Part shown: positions 1-6,174 of the stretch, in pieces
How the letters are laid out: every line of letters begins with the position of its first letter
How positions within the stretch are numbered: the first letter of the stretch is position 1
Source of the DNA: Zymomonas sp.
GTDB taxonomy: Bacteria > Pseudomonadota > Alphaproteobacteria > Sphingomonadales > Sphingomonadaceae
Direction: 5' to 3'
Length of the DNA: 7,104 bases
NCBI GenBank assembly: GCA_027489105.1
Contig: JAIYAJ010000354.1
Coordinates: 1 to 7,104, forward strand
Position numbers and translations under genes: made by a program
Notes under the pieces: model-generated
The model's database searches: none
What the model saw: only the letters and a program-made list of their open reading frames with translations
Told to the model about the DNA's origin: nothing

Positions 1-36
1 ACAGCCCCTGATAGCCGCAAGGCAATCAGGTACTGA
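1..36 (+). CDS. possible C-terminal tail of an upstream gene (partial)
   Basis: Frame 1 is open from the left edge and reads TAPDSRKAIRY before a TGA at 34-36. An intrinsic terminator begins only 7 bases later, which is where one would expect the end of a transcription unit. Nothing about the product can be recognised from eleven residues. The same bases also fold into a hairpin (7-30), so the segment could instead be the 3' end of a structured RNA. The call rests only on the position of the stop codon and terminator. Confidence 0.3.
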   Translation, partial: TAPDSRKAIRY

Positions 37-42
37 TTCGGG

Positions 43-72
43 AAAGGGCGGTCGGCAACGGCCGCCCTTTTT
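43..72 (+). terminator. Rho-independent terminator of the upstream unit
   Basis: A 12-bp stem pairs 43-54 with 59-70 (eleven Watson-Crick pairs and one G-U). It closes on a GCAA tetraloop of the GNRA type at 55-58 and is followed by a run of five T (68-72). The A-run on the left arm pairs with the first T residues. The stem, stable tetraloop and T-run fit a plus-strand intrinsic terminator for a gene or RNA entering from the left edge. It also insulates yghU from that unit. Confidence 0.85.
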
Positions 73-101
73 CGTTGCGCGGTCATCGCGAGGCGATGCC
101 C

Positions 102-130
102 TTGACTGAGTCTTGCGCACCGCCATCTTG
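102..130 (+). promoter_or_regulatory. possible yghU promoter
   Basis: TTGACT at 102-107 is a good match to a sigma-70 type -35 box. The best partners at 16 to 17 bases, CATCTT (124-129) or ATCTTG (125-130), are poor -10 boxes. A short inverted repeat, CATCGC-GAG-GCGATG (84-98), lies just upstream and could be an operator. The gene needs its own promoter after the terminator at 43-72, and this is the only reasonable -35 box seen before the start codon. The weak -10 keeps confidence low. Confidence 0.3.
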
Positions 131-198
131 ATCGGCGACGCCCCTGTCGTCGCGATCCGGCCTGTCGAATCGCGACACGATCGCGAAAGGCCCGATCC

Positions 199-1086
199 AT
201 GACCAACTTCCCCGAAGATTACACCCCGCCCGCCATCTGGACCTGGAACAAGGACAATGGCGGCGCCTTTGCCAATATCAACCGCCCCATCGCCGGTGCG
301 ACGCACGACAAGGAGCTTCCGGTCGGCAAGCATCCGCTGCAGCTCTATTCGATGGCGACGCCCAATGGCGTGAAGGTTACCGTGATGCTCGAGGAATTGC
401 TCGCTGCCGGGCATTCGGGCGCGGAATATGACGCCTGGCTGATCCCGATCCAGGAAGGCGCGCAGTTCGGCAGCGACTTCGTGTCGATCAACCCCAATTC
501 GAAGATCCCGGCGATGGTCGACCGCTCGGTCGATCCCAAGGTCCGCCTGTTCGAGAGCGGGTCGATCCTCTTCTACCTCGCCGAGAAATTCGGTGCCTTC
601 CTGCCGACCGATCTCCACCGTCGCGCCGAGACGATGAACTGGCTGATGTGGCAGATGGGATCGGCGCCCTATGTCGGCGGCGGCCTGGGCCATTTCTACG
701 CCTATGCGCCGATCAAGATCGAATATGCGATCGACCGCTTCGCGATGGAGACCAAGCGCCAGCTCCACGTGCTCGATACCCATCTTGGCGCGAACCGTTT
801 CATGGCGGGCGACGACTATACGATCGCCGATATCGCGATTTTCCCCTGGTATGGCGGGATCATGCGCGACGCCTATGGCGCGCAGGAATTCCTGTCGGTC
901 CAGGACTATCCCCATCTCGACCGCTGGGTGTCGGAAGTCGCGGAACGCCCTGCCGTCCAGCGCGGACGCATCGTCAACCGCGCGGTCGGGAGCCCCGACA
1001 TGCAGCTGCGCGAGCGGCACGATGCGAGCGACTTCGACACCAACCGCCAGGACATGGTCGAGGCGCGCGGCGGCACGCGCATCTGA
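199..1086 (+). CDS. yghU: YghU-type glutathione S-transferase / GSH-dependent disulfide-bond oxidoreductase
   Basis: This 295-aa cytosolic protein resembles E. coli YghU (about 288 aa) along its whole length, for example at WTWNKDNGGAFANINRP (14-30), LPVGKHPLQLYS (40-51), YDAWLIPI (77-84) and the ending RERHDASDF (271-279). The YghU group binds glutathione and reduces disulfides, with little classical GST conjugation. The thioredoxin-like domain spans about 45-135 and includes TPNG (54-57), the cis-proline segment SKIPA (101-105) and the glutathione-contacting ESGSI (119-123). The all-helical C-terminal domain follows, with the DDYTIADIAIFPW capping motif (205-217). The ATG is preceded by GAAAGG (185-190) at a normal distance, and the long N-terminal extension before the thioredoxin fold is typical of this group. 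It appears monocistronic and converges on ybdD with 39 bases between the two stop codons. The family call is firm; the natural disulfide substrate is unknown. Confidence 0.93.
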   Translation: MTNFPEDYTPPAIWTWNKDNGGAFANINRPIAGATHDKELPVGKHPLQLYSMATPNGVKVTVMLEELLAAGHSGAEYDAWLIPIQEGAQFGSDFVSINPNSKIPAMVDRSVDPKVRLFESGSILFYLAEKFGAFLPTDLHRRAETMNWLMWQMGSAPYVGGGLGHFYAYAPIKIEYAIDRFAMETKRQLHVLDTHLGANRFMAGDDYTIADIAIFPWYGGIMRDAYGAQEFLSVQDYPHLDRWVSEVAERPAVQRGRIVNRAVGSPDMQLRERHDASDFDTNRQDMVEARGGTRI

Positions 1087-1096
1087 CGACCCAGCC

Positions 1097-1130
1097 GCTG
1101 ATGGCCGGCGCGAACCGCCCGGCCGTCAGC
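1097..1130. terminator. 12-bp hairpin across the yghU/ybdD convergent junction
   Basis: GCTGATGGCCGG (1097-1108) pairs with CCGGCCGTCAGC (1119-1130) through eleven Watson-Crick pairs and one G-U, with a 10-base loop. It fills most of the gap between the converging genes and overlaps the ybdD stop codon. No T-run follows on either strand, so it is not a classical intrinsic terminator. It may still act in both directions as a transcript end, a block to 3' exonucleases, or a barrier between converging polymerases. The inverted repeat is seen directly; its function is inferred. Confidence 0.55.
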
Positions 1131-1308
1131 AGCAGCGCCCGCCCCCGCCGCGATAGCGTGCGTCCTGCCGGTTTCGGAAAAAGGCGGTGCGGTCCATCGG
1201 CTGCTGGTCGGGATGATGCTCGGCCATGTGGCGCAGATAGGCGCCATAGTCGGGCATCCCCACCATCATGCGCGCGGTGCGCGCGATCATGCCGAAAAGT
1301 TCGCCCAT
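1126..1308 (-). CDS. ybdD: YbdD/YjiX family small protein (DUF466), CstA partner
   Basis: This 60-aa protein carries the family hallmarks MVGMPDYGAYLRHM (15-28), HHPDQQPM (31-38) and FFRNRQDARY (43-52), ending in GGGRCC with two terminal cysteines. In E. coli, ybdD follows cstA and the paralogue yjiX follows the pyruvate transporter gene btsT. The close genetic linkage suggests an accessory role in transport, though its biochemical function is not established. The ATG (1308-1306) shares its A with the cstA stop codon (TGATG). A strong GGAGG (1323-1319) inside the last cstA codons lies 10 bases upstream, so translation is probably coupled to cstA. The product is a few residues shorter at its N-terminus than the E. 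coli proteins. Genes this short are easily missed, but conservation to the last residue makes this one convincing. Confidence 0.93.
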   Translation of the reverse strand: MGELFGMIARTARMMVGMPDYGAYLRHMAEHHPDQQPMDRTAFFRNRQDARYRGGGGRCC

Positions 1309-3353
1309 CAGGCGACTTCCTCCCCGCCGATCTCGTGGACGCTCGGTCGATCCAGACGACGCGCGGCGAGGCAGCTGCGTAGCGCAAAGACCGCGATCGC
1401 CAGCACCACGACGAGGAACAGCGCGCAGAGGCCGGCGTCGATGCGATCGTTGAAGATGATACGCGCCATCTGTTCGGCCGACTTGGCCGGGGCAAGCAGC
1501 TCACCCCGCTCTGCCGCGTCCGAAAAGAGGGACGCGTGGGCGAGGAAACCGACCTTCGGATCGGTCGAGAAGATCTTCAGCCAGCCGGCCGTGGTCGTGC
1601 AGATCAGCAACCAGCCGGTCGGCACCAGCGTGACCCAGGCATAGCGATCCTGCTTCATCCGGAAGAGCACCACCGTCGCCAGCATCAGCGCGATGGCGGC
1701 GAGCATCTGGTTCGAGATACCGAAAACCGGCCACAGCGTGTTCACCCCGCCCAGCGGATCGGTGACACCCTGGTGGAGGAAGAAGCCCCAGGCGCCGACG
1801 CACAAAGCCGTGGCGATCAGGCCGGGGACCACCGCGCCGCTGTCGCGGAAGGATGGCACCACCGTACCGATCAGATCCTGCAGCATGAAGCGCCCCGCAC
1901 GCGTGCCGGCATCCACCGCCGTCAGGATGAACAGCGCCTCGAACAGGATCGCGAAATGATACCAGAAGGCCTTCATGGCGCTGCCGCCGATCACGTGGCT
2001 GAAGATTTCCGCCATGGCGACAGCCAGCGTCGGCGCACCGCCGGTCCGCGAGATGATGGTCGCCTCGCCGACATCCTTCGCCGCCTGGGTCAGCACGTCC
2101 GGCGCGATCGGGAAGCCCATGGCGGTGACGGCGGCGGCGGCGCTGGCGGGGTCGCTGCCGAGCACCGCGGCCGGGCTGTTCATCGCGAAATAGATGCCGG
2201 GATCGAGGATCGACGCGCCGACCAGCGCCATGATCGCGACGAAGGCCTCCATCAGCATCGCGCCATAGCCGATGATCGGCGCATGATCCTCGCTCGCGAT
2301 CAGCTTGGGGGTCGTCCCGCTGGAGATCAGCGCGTGGAAGCCCGACACGGCCCCGCAGGCGATGGTGATGAACAGGAAGGGGAAGAGCCCGCCCGACCAG
2401 ACCGGCCCGCCCCCGCCGATGAACTGCGTGAGCGGCGGCATGCGCAGTGGCGGGGCCATGATGACGATCCCGATCGCGAGCGCGGCGATCGCGCCGATCT
2501 TCAGGAAGGTCGACAGATAGTCGCGCGGCGCCAGCAGCAGCCAGACGGGCAGTATCGCTGCGACTCCGCCATAGCCGATCAATATCCAGCAGAGCTGGAG
2601 CGGGGTGAAGGTGAAGGCGGGTCCCCAGACCGGCGACTGCGCGACAGCTTGGCCGAAGATGATCGCGGCGATCAGGCCGACGAGCCCGAACAGCGACACC
2701 TCGCCGATGCGGCCGGGGCGAATCCAGCGTGTATAGGCGCCCATCATCAGCGCGAGCGGGACGGTCGCTGCGACCGTGAAACTGCCCCATGGGCTTTCGG
2801 CGAGCGCCTTGACGACGATCAGCGACAGGACGGCGAGGATGATGACCATGATCATGAAGGCGCCGATCAGCGCGATCGTGCCGGCCGCCATGCCCATCTC
2901 CATGCGCACCAGCTCCCCCAGCGAGCGGCCGTCGCGGCGCATCGAGATGAACAGGATCATGAAGTCCTGGACCGCGCCCGCCAGCACGACGCCTGCCAGG
3001 ATCCAGAGCGTGCCCGGCAGATAGCCCATCTGCGCCGCCAGCACCGGCCCGACCAGAGGCCCCGCCCCGGCAATCGCCGCGAAATGGTGGCCGAACAGCA
3101 CGCTGCGCTCGGTCGGCACATAATCGAGTCCGTCGCCACGCCGGACAGCCGGCGTGGGTCGCGCGCCGTCGAGCCGCATCACGGTGCGCGCGATGAAAAG
3201 CGCATAATAGCGATAGCCGATCAGGAAGACGCTGACGGCCGCCGTCACGATCCACAGAGCGTTGATCATCTCGCCCCGGCTGGTTGCGACGACCGCCAGC
3301 GCGAAGGCGCCGATCGCCGCCAGCAGGGCCCAGGGACCATGTTTCCGGATCAC
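1308..3353 (-). CDS. cstA: CstA family carbon-starvation carrier (pyruvate/peptide transporter)
   Basis: This 681-aa polytopic inner-membrane protein is close to E. coli CstA (about 701 aa) from end to end. CstA-family carriers take up pyruvate; CstA was first described as a starvation-induced peptide uptake protein. Signature segments are FGHHFAAIAGAGPLVGP (87-103), AGAVQDFM (125-132), LAPRDYLSTFLKIG (274-287), CGAVSGFHALISSGTTPK (333-350), FWYHFAILFEALFILTAVDA (463-482) and NTLWPVFGISNQMLA (538-552). Hydrophobic stretches throughout fit well over a dozen membrane spans. The start is GTG (3353-3351): AGGAGG (3367-3362) sits 8 bases upstream, an ideal spacing, and the preceding ATG at 3358 leads only to a two-codon reading frame. 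Whole-length similarity is to CstA rather than to BtsT. It is the first gene of an operon with ybdD and is divergent from the TonB-dependent receptor. The pyruvate-versus-peptide choice cannot be read from the sequence. Confidence 0.95.
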   Translation of the reverse strand: MIRKHGPWALLAAIGAFALAVVATSRGEMINALWIVTAAVSVFLIGYRYYALFIARTVMRLDGARPTPAVRRGDGLDYVPTERSVLFGHHFAAIAGAGPLVGPVLAAQMGYLPGTLWILAGVVLAGAVQDFMILFISMRRDGRSLGELVRMEMGMAAGTIALIGAFMIMVIILAVLSLIVVKALAESPWGSFTVAATVPLALMMGAYTRWIRPGRIGEVSLFGLVGLIAAIIFGQAVAQSPVWGPAFTFTPLQLCWILIGYGGVAAILPVWLLLAPRDYLSTFLKIGAIAALAIGIVIMAPPLRMPPLTQFIGGGGPVWSGGLFPFLFITIACGAVSGFHALISSGTTPKLIASEDHAPIIGYGAMLMEAFVAIMALVGASILDPGIYFAMNSPAAVLGSDPASAAAAVTAMGFPIAPDVLTQAAKDVGEATIISRTGGAPTLAVAMAEIFSHVIGGSAMKAFWYHFAILFEALFILTAVDAGTRAGRFMLQDLIGTVVPSFRDSGAVVPGLIATALCVGAWGFFLHQGVTDPLGGVNTLWPVFGISNQMLAAIALMLATVVLFRMKQDRYAWVTLVPTGWLLICTTTAGWLKIFSTDPKVGFLAHASLFSDAAERGELLAPAKSAEQMARIIFNDRIDAGLCALFLVVVLAIAVFALRSCLAARRLDRPSVHEIGGEEVA

Positions 3354-3459
3354 GCCATTCTCCTCCTGTGGCCAACCCGACCGCAGCGTCTCAGACCCCA
3401 GCCTGTAGATGGCCGCCGGTCAAGGGCAAGAGCCCGTCCGCTATCGCCGCAATCACGAC

Positions 3460-3473
3460 ATGCTGTGCAGCAT
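3460..3473. repeat. inverted repeat upstream of cstA
   Basis: ATGCTG (3460-3465) and CAGCAT (3468-3473) form an exact 6+6-bp inverted repeat with a 2-base centre. It lies about 110 bases upstream of the cstA start codon. Its size suits a dimeric regulator, but no regulator can be named and a chance occurrence is possible. Confidence 0.35.
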
Positions 3474-3576
3474 CAGAGCCGACATATTCGGCAACCGTGC
3501 AGACAAGGGCGGGCGAAATCGTCACGCTGAAGCGCCATGTCTCAGCCCGCTCCACGCAACCTTCTCAACCTAAAAT

Positions 3577-3596
3577 TATTCTTTTTCAAAAGAATA
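3577..3596. promoter_or_regulatory. operator-like AT-rich inverted repeat (9+2+9)
   Basis: TATTCTTTT (3577-3585) and AAAAGAATA (3588-3596) are exact inverted repeats around a TC centre. The core TTTTCAAAA (3583-3591) recurs at 3661-3669, 78 bases downstream. The site stands out in GC-rich surroundings and lies about 180 bases before the receptor start and 224 before the cstA start. It is too AT-rich for a stable hairpin and has no T-run after it, so a protein-binding site is more likely than a terminator. I cannot name the regulator. Confidence 0.5.
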
Positions 3597-3654
3597 GGTA
3601 ACAACGACAACCCGCGCTCTCCGGGCCCGTAAAAAAATCATTCATGCATGTTTT

Positions 3655-3684
3655 TTGCTCTTTTCAAAAATGACCATCTATGTT
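3655..3684 (+). promoter_or_regulatory. candidate promoter of the TonB-dependent receptor gene
   Basis: TTGCTC (3655-3660) and TATGTT (3679-3684) are separated by 18 bases. The first matches the sigma-70 -35 consensus at three of six positions and the second the -10 at four of six. The T6 and A7 runs just upstream could act like an UP element. TTTATA at 3687-3692 is an alternative -10. The second TTTTCAAAA copy (3661-3669) lies inside the spacer, so a protein bound there would probably block this promoter. Transcription would start near 3691 and give a leader of about 85 bases. Confidence 0.3.
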
Positions 3685-3728
3685 CCTTTATAGGGGCGAT
3701 CGGATGGATCGCGAGGAGGGGCAGCCGA

Positions 3729-3762
3729 TTCGCTCGCGAGCAGCGAACGGTCCCGAAGGGAC
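3729..3762 (+). other. tandem hairpins in the receptor mRNA leader
   Basis: Hairpin 1 pairs TTCGCT (3729-3734) with AGCGAA (3742-3747); the same place also contains the 10-bp palindrome GCTCGCGAGC (3732-3741). Hairpin 2 pairs GTCCC (3750-3754) with GGGAC (3758-3762) around a GAA loop. Hairpin 2 ends directly at the purine-rich ribosome site GGAGAGAG (3763-3770). Folding could therefore affect access to the ribosome site or transcript stability. Only the pairing is visible; any regulatory role is inferred. Confidence 0.4.
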
Positions 3763-3774
3763 GGAGAGAGAGCC

Positions 3775-6096
3775 ATGAAAGGACTGCTCCGGGGTGCGAC
3801 GCGCGCCCTGGGAACGGCGACTATCGCCTTCTTGACATCGACGAGCACCGTGGCGCTGGCGCAGACCGCGCCTGAGCCGGAACGGCAGGGCCAGACGGCC
3901 GGCCTGGAAGAAATCGTCGTCACGGCCCGCCGCGTGCGGGAATCGCTTCAGGACACCCCGGTCGCGGTCACCGCCTTCTCCTCCATGGCGATCGAGCGGA
4001 AATTCGCGACCGACATCCGCGCTCTCGCGGGTGACGTGCCGAACGTCGTCATCACCAACGTCCCCGGCTTCAACGCCGCCTCGATCGGCATTCGCGGCCA
4101 GTCGACCGGCGACATCATCCTGACCTTCGAGCCGGCGGTCGGCGTGGTCGTCGACGATTTCGTGCTCGCCCACGTCCAGACCCAGCTGTTCGACCTGTTC
4201 GACATCGACCGGATCGAGGTGCTGCGCGGCCCGCAAGGCACATTGTTCGGCAAGAACACCGTCGGCGGCGTCGTCAACGTCATCACCAAGCGCCCGGAAA
4301 AGACCTTCGGTGCCGAAATGCGGCTCGGTTATTCGAGCTTCAACACCAAGGACGTGAAGGCCGCGATCAATCTGCCGCTGGCCGACAATCTGTTTTTCCG
4401 CGTGGCCGGTTCCTTCCAGGAAAGCGACGGCTTCTACCGGCTGACCAAGACGAACAATGTCGACTTCATCCCGATGGACGTGCCCGCACGCGGCCAGCGC
4501 TGGGGCGGAACCCGCTATTTCAGCGGCCGCGCCAAGCTGCTGTGGGAGCCGGGTCCCGATACCAACGTTCTGTTCACCTACGAAATGCTGCGCGACCGTG
4601 GCGACTCCCCGCCCAGCGTCAACGAATCCCCCGCCGGCTTCCTGTTCGACGTGCTCGGCTTCCCCGGCATCCAGACCACCGGCGCGAGCCCGTTCGACAC
4701 CGGCACGACGCTGTGCCGCGGCAACGCCAACGCACCGACCTGCCCCGGCACGCTGAACGGCCACCGCATCAACGTCGACGGCGGCTATGTGCGGGTCGAG
4801 CACAATATGCAGGATATCGGCTCGCTTACCGTCGTCGGCGGCTATCGCAAGGTGAAGTCGATCCTGCCGTCGGACTATACCGGCGAAAGCGCCTATCTGT
4901 TCGTATCGACCCGCAACGACACGCGCGACCAGTACAGCCTCGAAGCACGCTTCTCGTCTGACTTCTCCGACAAGCTGAAGTTCACCGTCGGATCGATGTA
5001 CTGGGGCCAGAAGCTCGACGCCAACGCGACCTCCTTCCTCGGCTTCCTCCGCTTCCTCGGCGATCCGACTGCGCTGACCGACCCCAATCTCTCGACTGCC
5101 GACTACAAGGTCGACAGCTATGCGGCGTTCGGCGAGGCAGAATACAAGGTCAGCGATCCCTTCTCGGTCTTCCTGGGCGGGCGCTACACCAAGGAAAAGA
5201 AGACCTTCTCGGTCCGTCCGCAGGTGCGCCGCTCGCGGGTCCAGGCAGGCTTCTGGCCGGAATATTCGGACGAGGCCAGCTTTTCGAAGCCCACCTTCCG
5301 CGCCGGCTATCGCTGGGAAATCACCGATGGGGTGAACAATTACTTCACCTACAGCCAGGGGTACAAGTCGGGCGGCTATAATGAGCAGGCGATGTCGGCG
5401 ACATCCGCCCTGCCCTTCCGCGAGGAAACAGCCGACAGCTTCGAGTTCGGCCTGAAAACCGAAACCGCCGATCGTCGCCTGCGCTTCAACCTCGCCGCCT
5501 TCTACGTGAAGTATGACGACCTGCAGCGCGACGCGGTGGTGCCCTTCATCGATCCGATCACCGGCCTGCCCGGACAGGAGACGCGCACCACCAACGCCGG
5601 CAAGGCCGAGGTCTACGGCCTCGAACTCGAAGCCAGCGCGGTGCCGGTCGACGGCCTGACCCTGGGTGCCTCGCTCGGCTATCAGAAGGCGAAATATCTG
5701 GAGTTCTTCACCGACGTCGACGGCAACGGGACGAACGACGATGCCTCCAACCTGAAGCTGCGCAACGTCCCCAAATGGACCGCCAACGCCTCGGCCAACT
5801 ATGCCTTCCCGCCGACCGACTGGGGGCAGGTCAGCCTGAACGCCGACGTCAACTATCAGGCACAATATGAATCGGTCACGCTGAACGCGCCCTTCACCCA
5901 GGGTGAGGCGCGCACTTTGGTGGGCGCCAGCATCCAGTGGGCCGATCCCACGGAACGCTATCGGGTGTCGGTCTTCACCCGCAACCTTCTGGACGAAACC
6001 TATCGGGTTTCGGCCAACTCGGTGGCCGGCCTCTTCAACTTCACCAACTATGCTCCGCCCCGTTCGTTCGGGATCGAGCTTGGCGTGAAGCTCTGA
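3775..6096 (+). CDS. TonB-dependent outer-membrane receptor, substrate unknown
   Basis: This 773-aa receptor is expected to carry a substrate across the outer membrane using TonB-ExbBD energy. A signal peptide is visible: basic start, hydrophobic stretch and a likely cut after ALA (27-29). The TonB box EEIVVTARR (45-53) leads into the plug domain, which contains LQDTPVAVTAFS and ends with IDRIEVLRGPQGTLFG (144-159) and NTVGGVVNVITKRP (161-174). The remainder is a 22-strand-type barrel, including NNYFTYSQGYKSGGYN (521-536). I see only two cysteines, C314 and C323, nine residues apart, which suggests a disulfide in one extracellular loop. The ATG follows GGAGAGAG (3763-3770) at a normal distance. 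The chain ends in GVKL, whereas most barrel proteins end in an aromatic residue. No siderophore, cobalamin or sugar-specific partner gene is adjacent, so the substrate cannot be assigned. The architecture is ordinary for the large receptor families of sphingomonads. Confidence 0.95.
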   Translation: MKGLLRGATRALGTATIAFLTSTSTVALAQTAPEPERQGQTAGLEEIVVTARRVRESLQDTPVAVTAFSSMAIERKFATDIRALAGDVPNVVITNVPGFNAASIGIRGQSTGDIILTFEPAVGVVVDDFVLAHVQTQLFDLFDIDRIEVLRGPQGTLFGKNTVGGVVNVITKRPEKTFGAEMRLGYSSFNTKDVKAAINLPLADNLFFRVAGSFQESDGFYRLTKTNNVDFIPMDVPARGQRWGGTRYFSGRAKLLWEPGPDTNVLFTYEMLRDRGDSPPSVNESPAGFLFDVLGFPGIQTTGASPFDTGTTLCRGNANAPTCPGTLNGHRINVDGGYVRVEHNMQDIGSLTVVGGYRKVKSILPSDYTGESAYLFVSTRNDTRDQYSLEARFSSDFSDKLKFTVGSMYWGQKLDANATSFLGFLRFLGDPTALTDPNLSTADYKVDSYAAFGEAEYKVSDPFSVFLGGRYTKEKKTFSVRPQVRRSRVQAGFWPEYSDEASFSKPTFRAGYRWEITDGVNNYFTYSQGYKSGGYNEQAMSATSALPFREETADSFEFGLKTETADRRLRFNLAAFYVKYDDLQRDAVVPFIDPITGLPGQETRTTNAGKAEVYGLELEASAVPVDGLTLGASLGYQKAKYLEFFTDVDGNGTNDDASNLKLRNVPKWTANASANYAFPPTDWGQVSLNADVNYQAQYESVTLNAPFTQGEARTLVGASIQWADPTERYRVSVFTRNLLDETYRVSANSVAGLFNFTNYAPPRSFGIELGVKL

Positions 6097-6106
6097 CGCC
6101 GCCTGG

Positions 6107-6174
6107 TGGTCCGGCTCGTACCTCCGAAGCCGTCTTCCCAAACCTCGCGGCCCAGGTGGCGGCGAGCCGGACCA
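6107..6174. terminator. 12-bp inverted repeat spanning the receptor/oxygenase convergent gap
   Basis: TGGTCCGGCTCG (6107-6118) and CGAGCCGGACCA (6163-6174) are exact 12-bp inverted repeats separated by 44 bases. The left arm begins 11 bases after the receptor stop codon and the right arm ends at the base next to the oxygenase stop codon. CGCCGCC (6097-6103) can alternatively pair with GGCGGCG (6158-6164), so two competing folds exist. There is no T-run on either side, so it is not a classical intrinsic terminator. A shared 3'-end structure for both converging transcripts is the likely role. Confidence 0.5.

Larger units (their letters stand above)
3354..3774. promoter_or_regulatory. divergent cstA / TonB-receptor control region
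   Basis: This gene-free stretch of 421 bases must hold the promoters of both divergent genes. The cstA-proximal half is GC-rich and contains an ATGCTG-TG-CAGCAT inverted repeat. The middle (about 3571-3695) is strikingly AT-rich for this genome, with an exact 9+9-bp inverted repeat, an A7 run (3631-3637), CATGCATG (3643-3650), a T6 run (3651-3656) and a second TTTTCAAAA (3661-3669). CGGGCCCG (3622-3629) is an 8-bp GC palindrome within the AT-rich part. The receptor-proximal part (about 3695-3774) has two small hairpins next to the ribosome binding site. No convincing reading frame with a ribosome site is present. I could not place a good minus-strand promoter for cstA by eye. Confidence 0.7.

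Noticed and set aside
1501..3375. Minus-strand frame starting at the ATG at 3375, overlapping cstA
   Set aside because: It is the +1 shadow of cstA, rich in R, D, G and A, and its ATG precedes the AGGAGG that clearly serves the GTG of cstA.
1536..3530. A 664-codon open frame on the plus strand opposite cstA
   Set aside because: It is a low-complexity R/D/Q/H-rich translation of the complement of a well-conserved membrane protein gene, with no ribosome site or domain that I recognise.
3622..3637. CGGGCCCG followed by an A7 run as a terminator
   Set aside because: On the plus strand the run is A, not T. On the minus strand the T-run comes before the stem. Neither order makes an intrinsic terminator.
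3688..6141. An 817-codon open frame on the minus strand opposite the whole receptor gene
   Set aside because: It mirrors a strongly supported receptor gene. Its predicted protein is rich in R, G, A, V and D without family motifs, and long antisense frames are common in GC-rich coding DNA.
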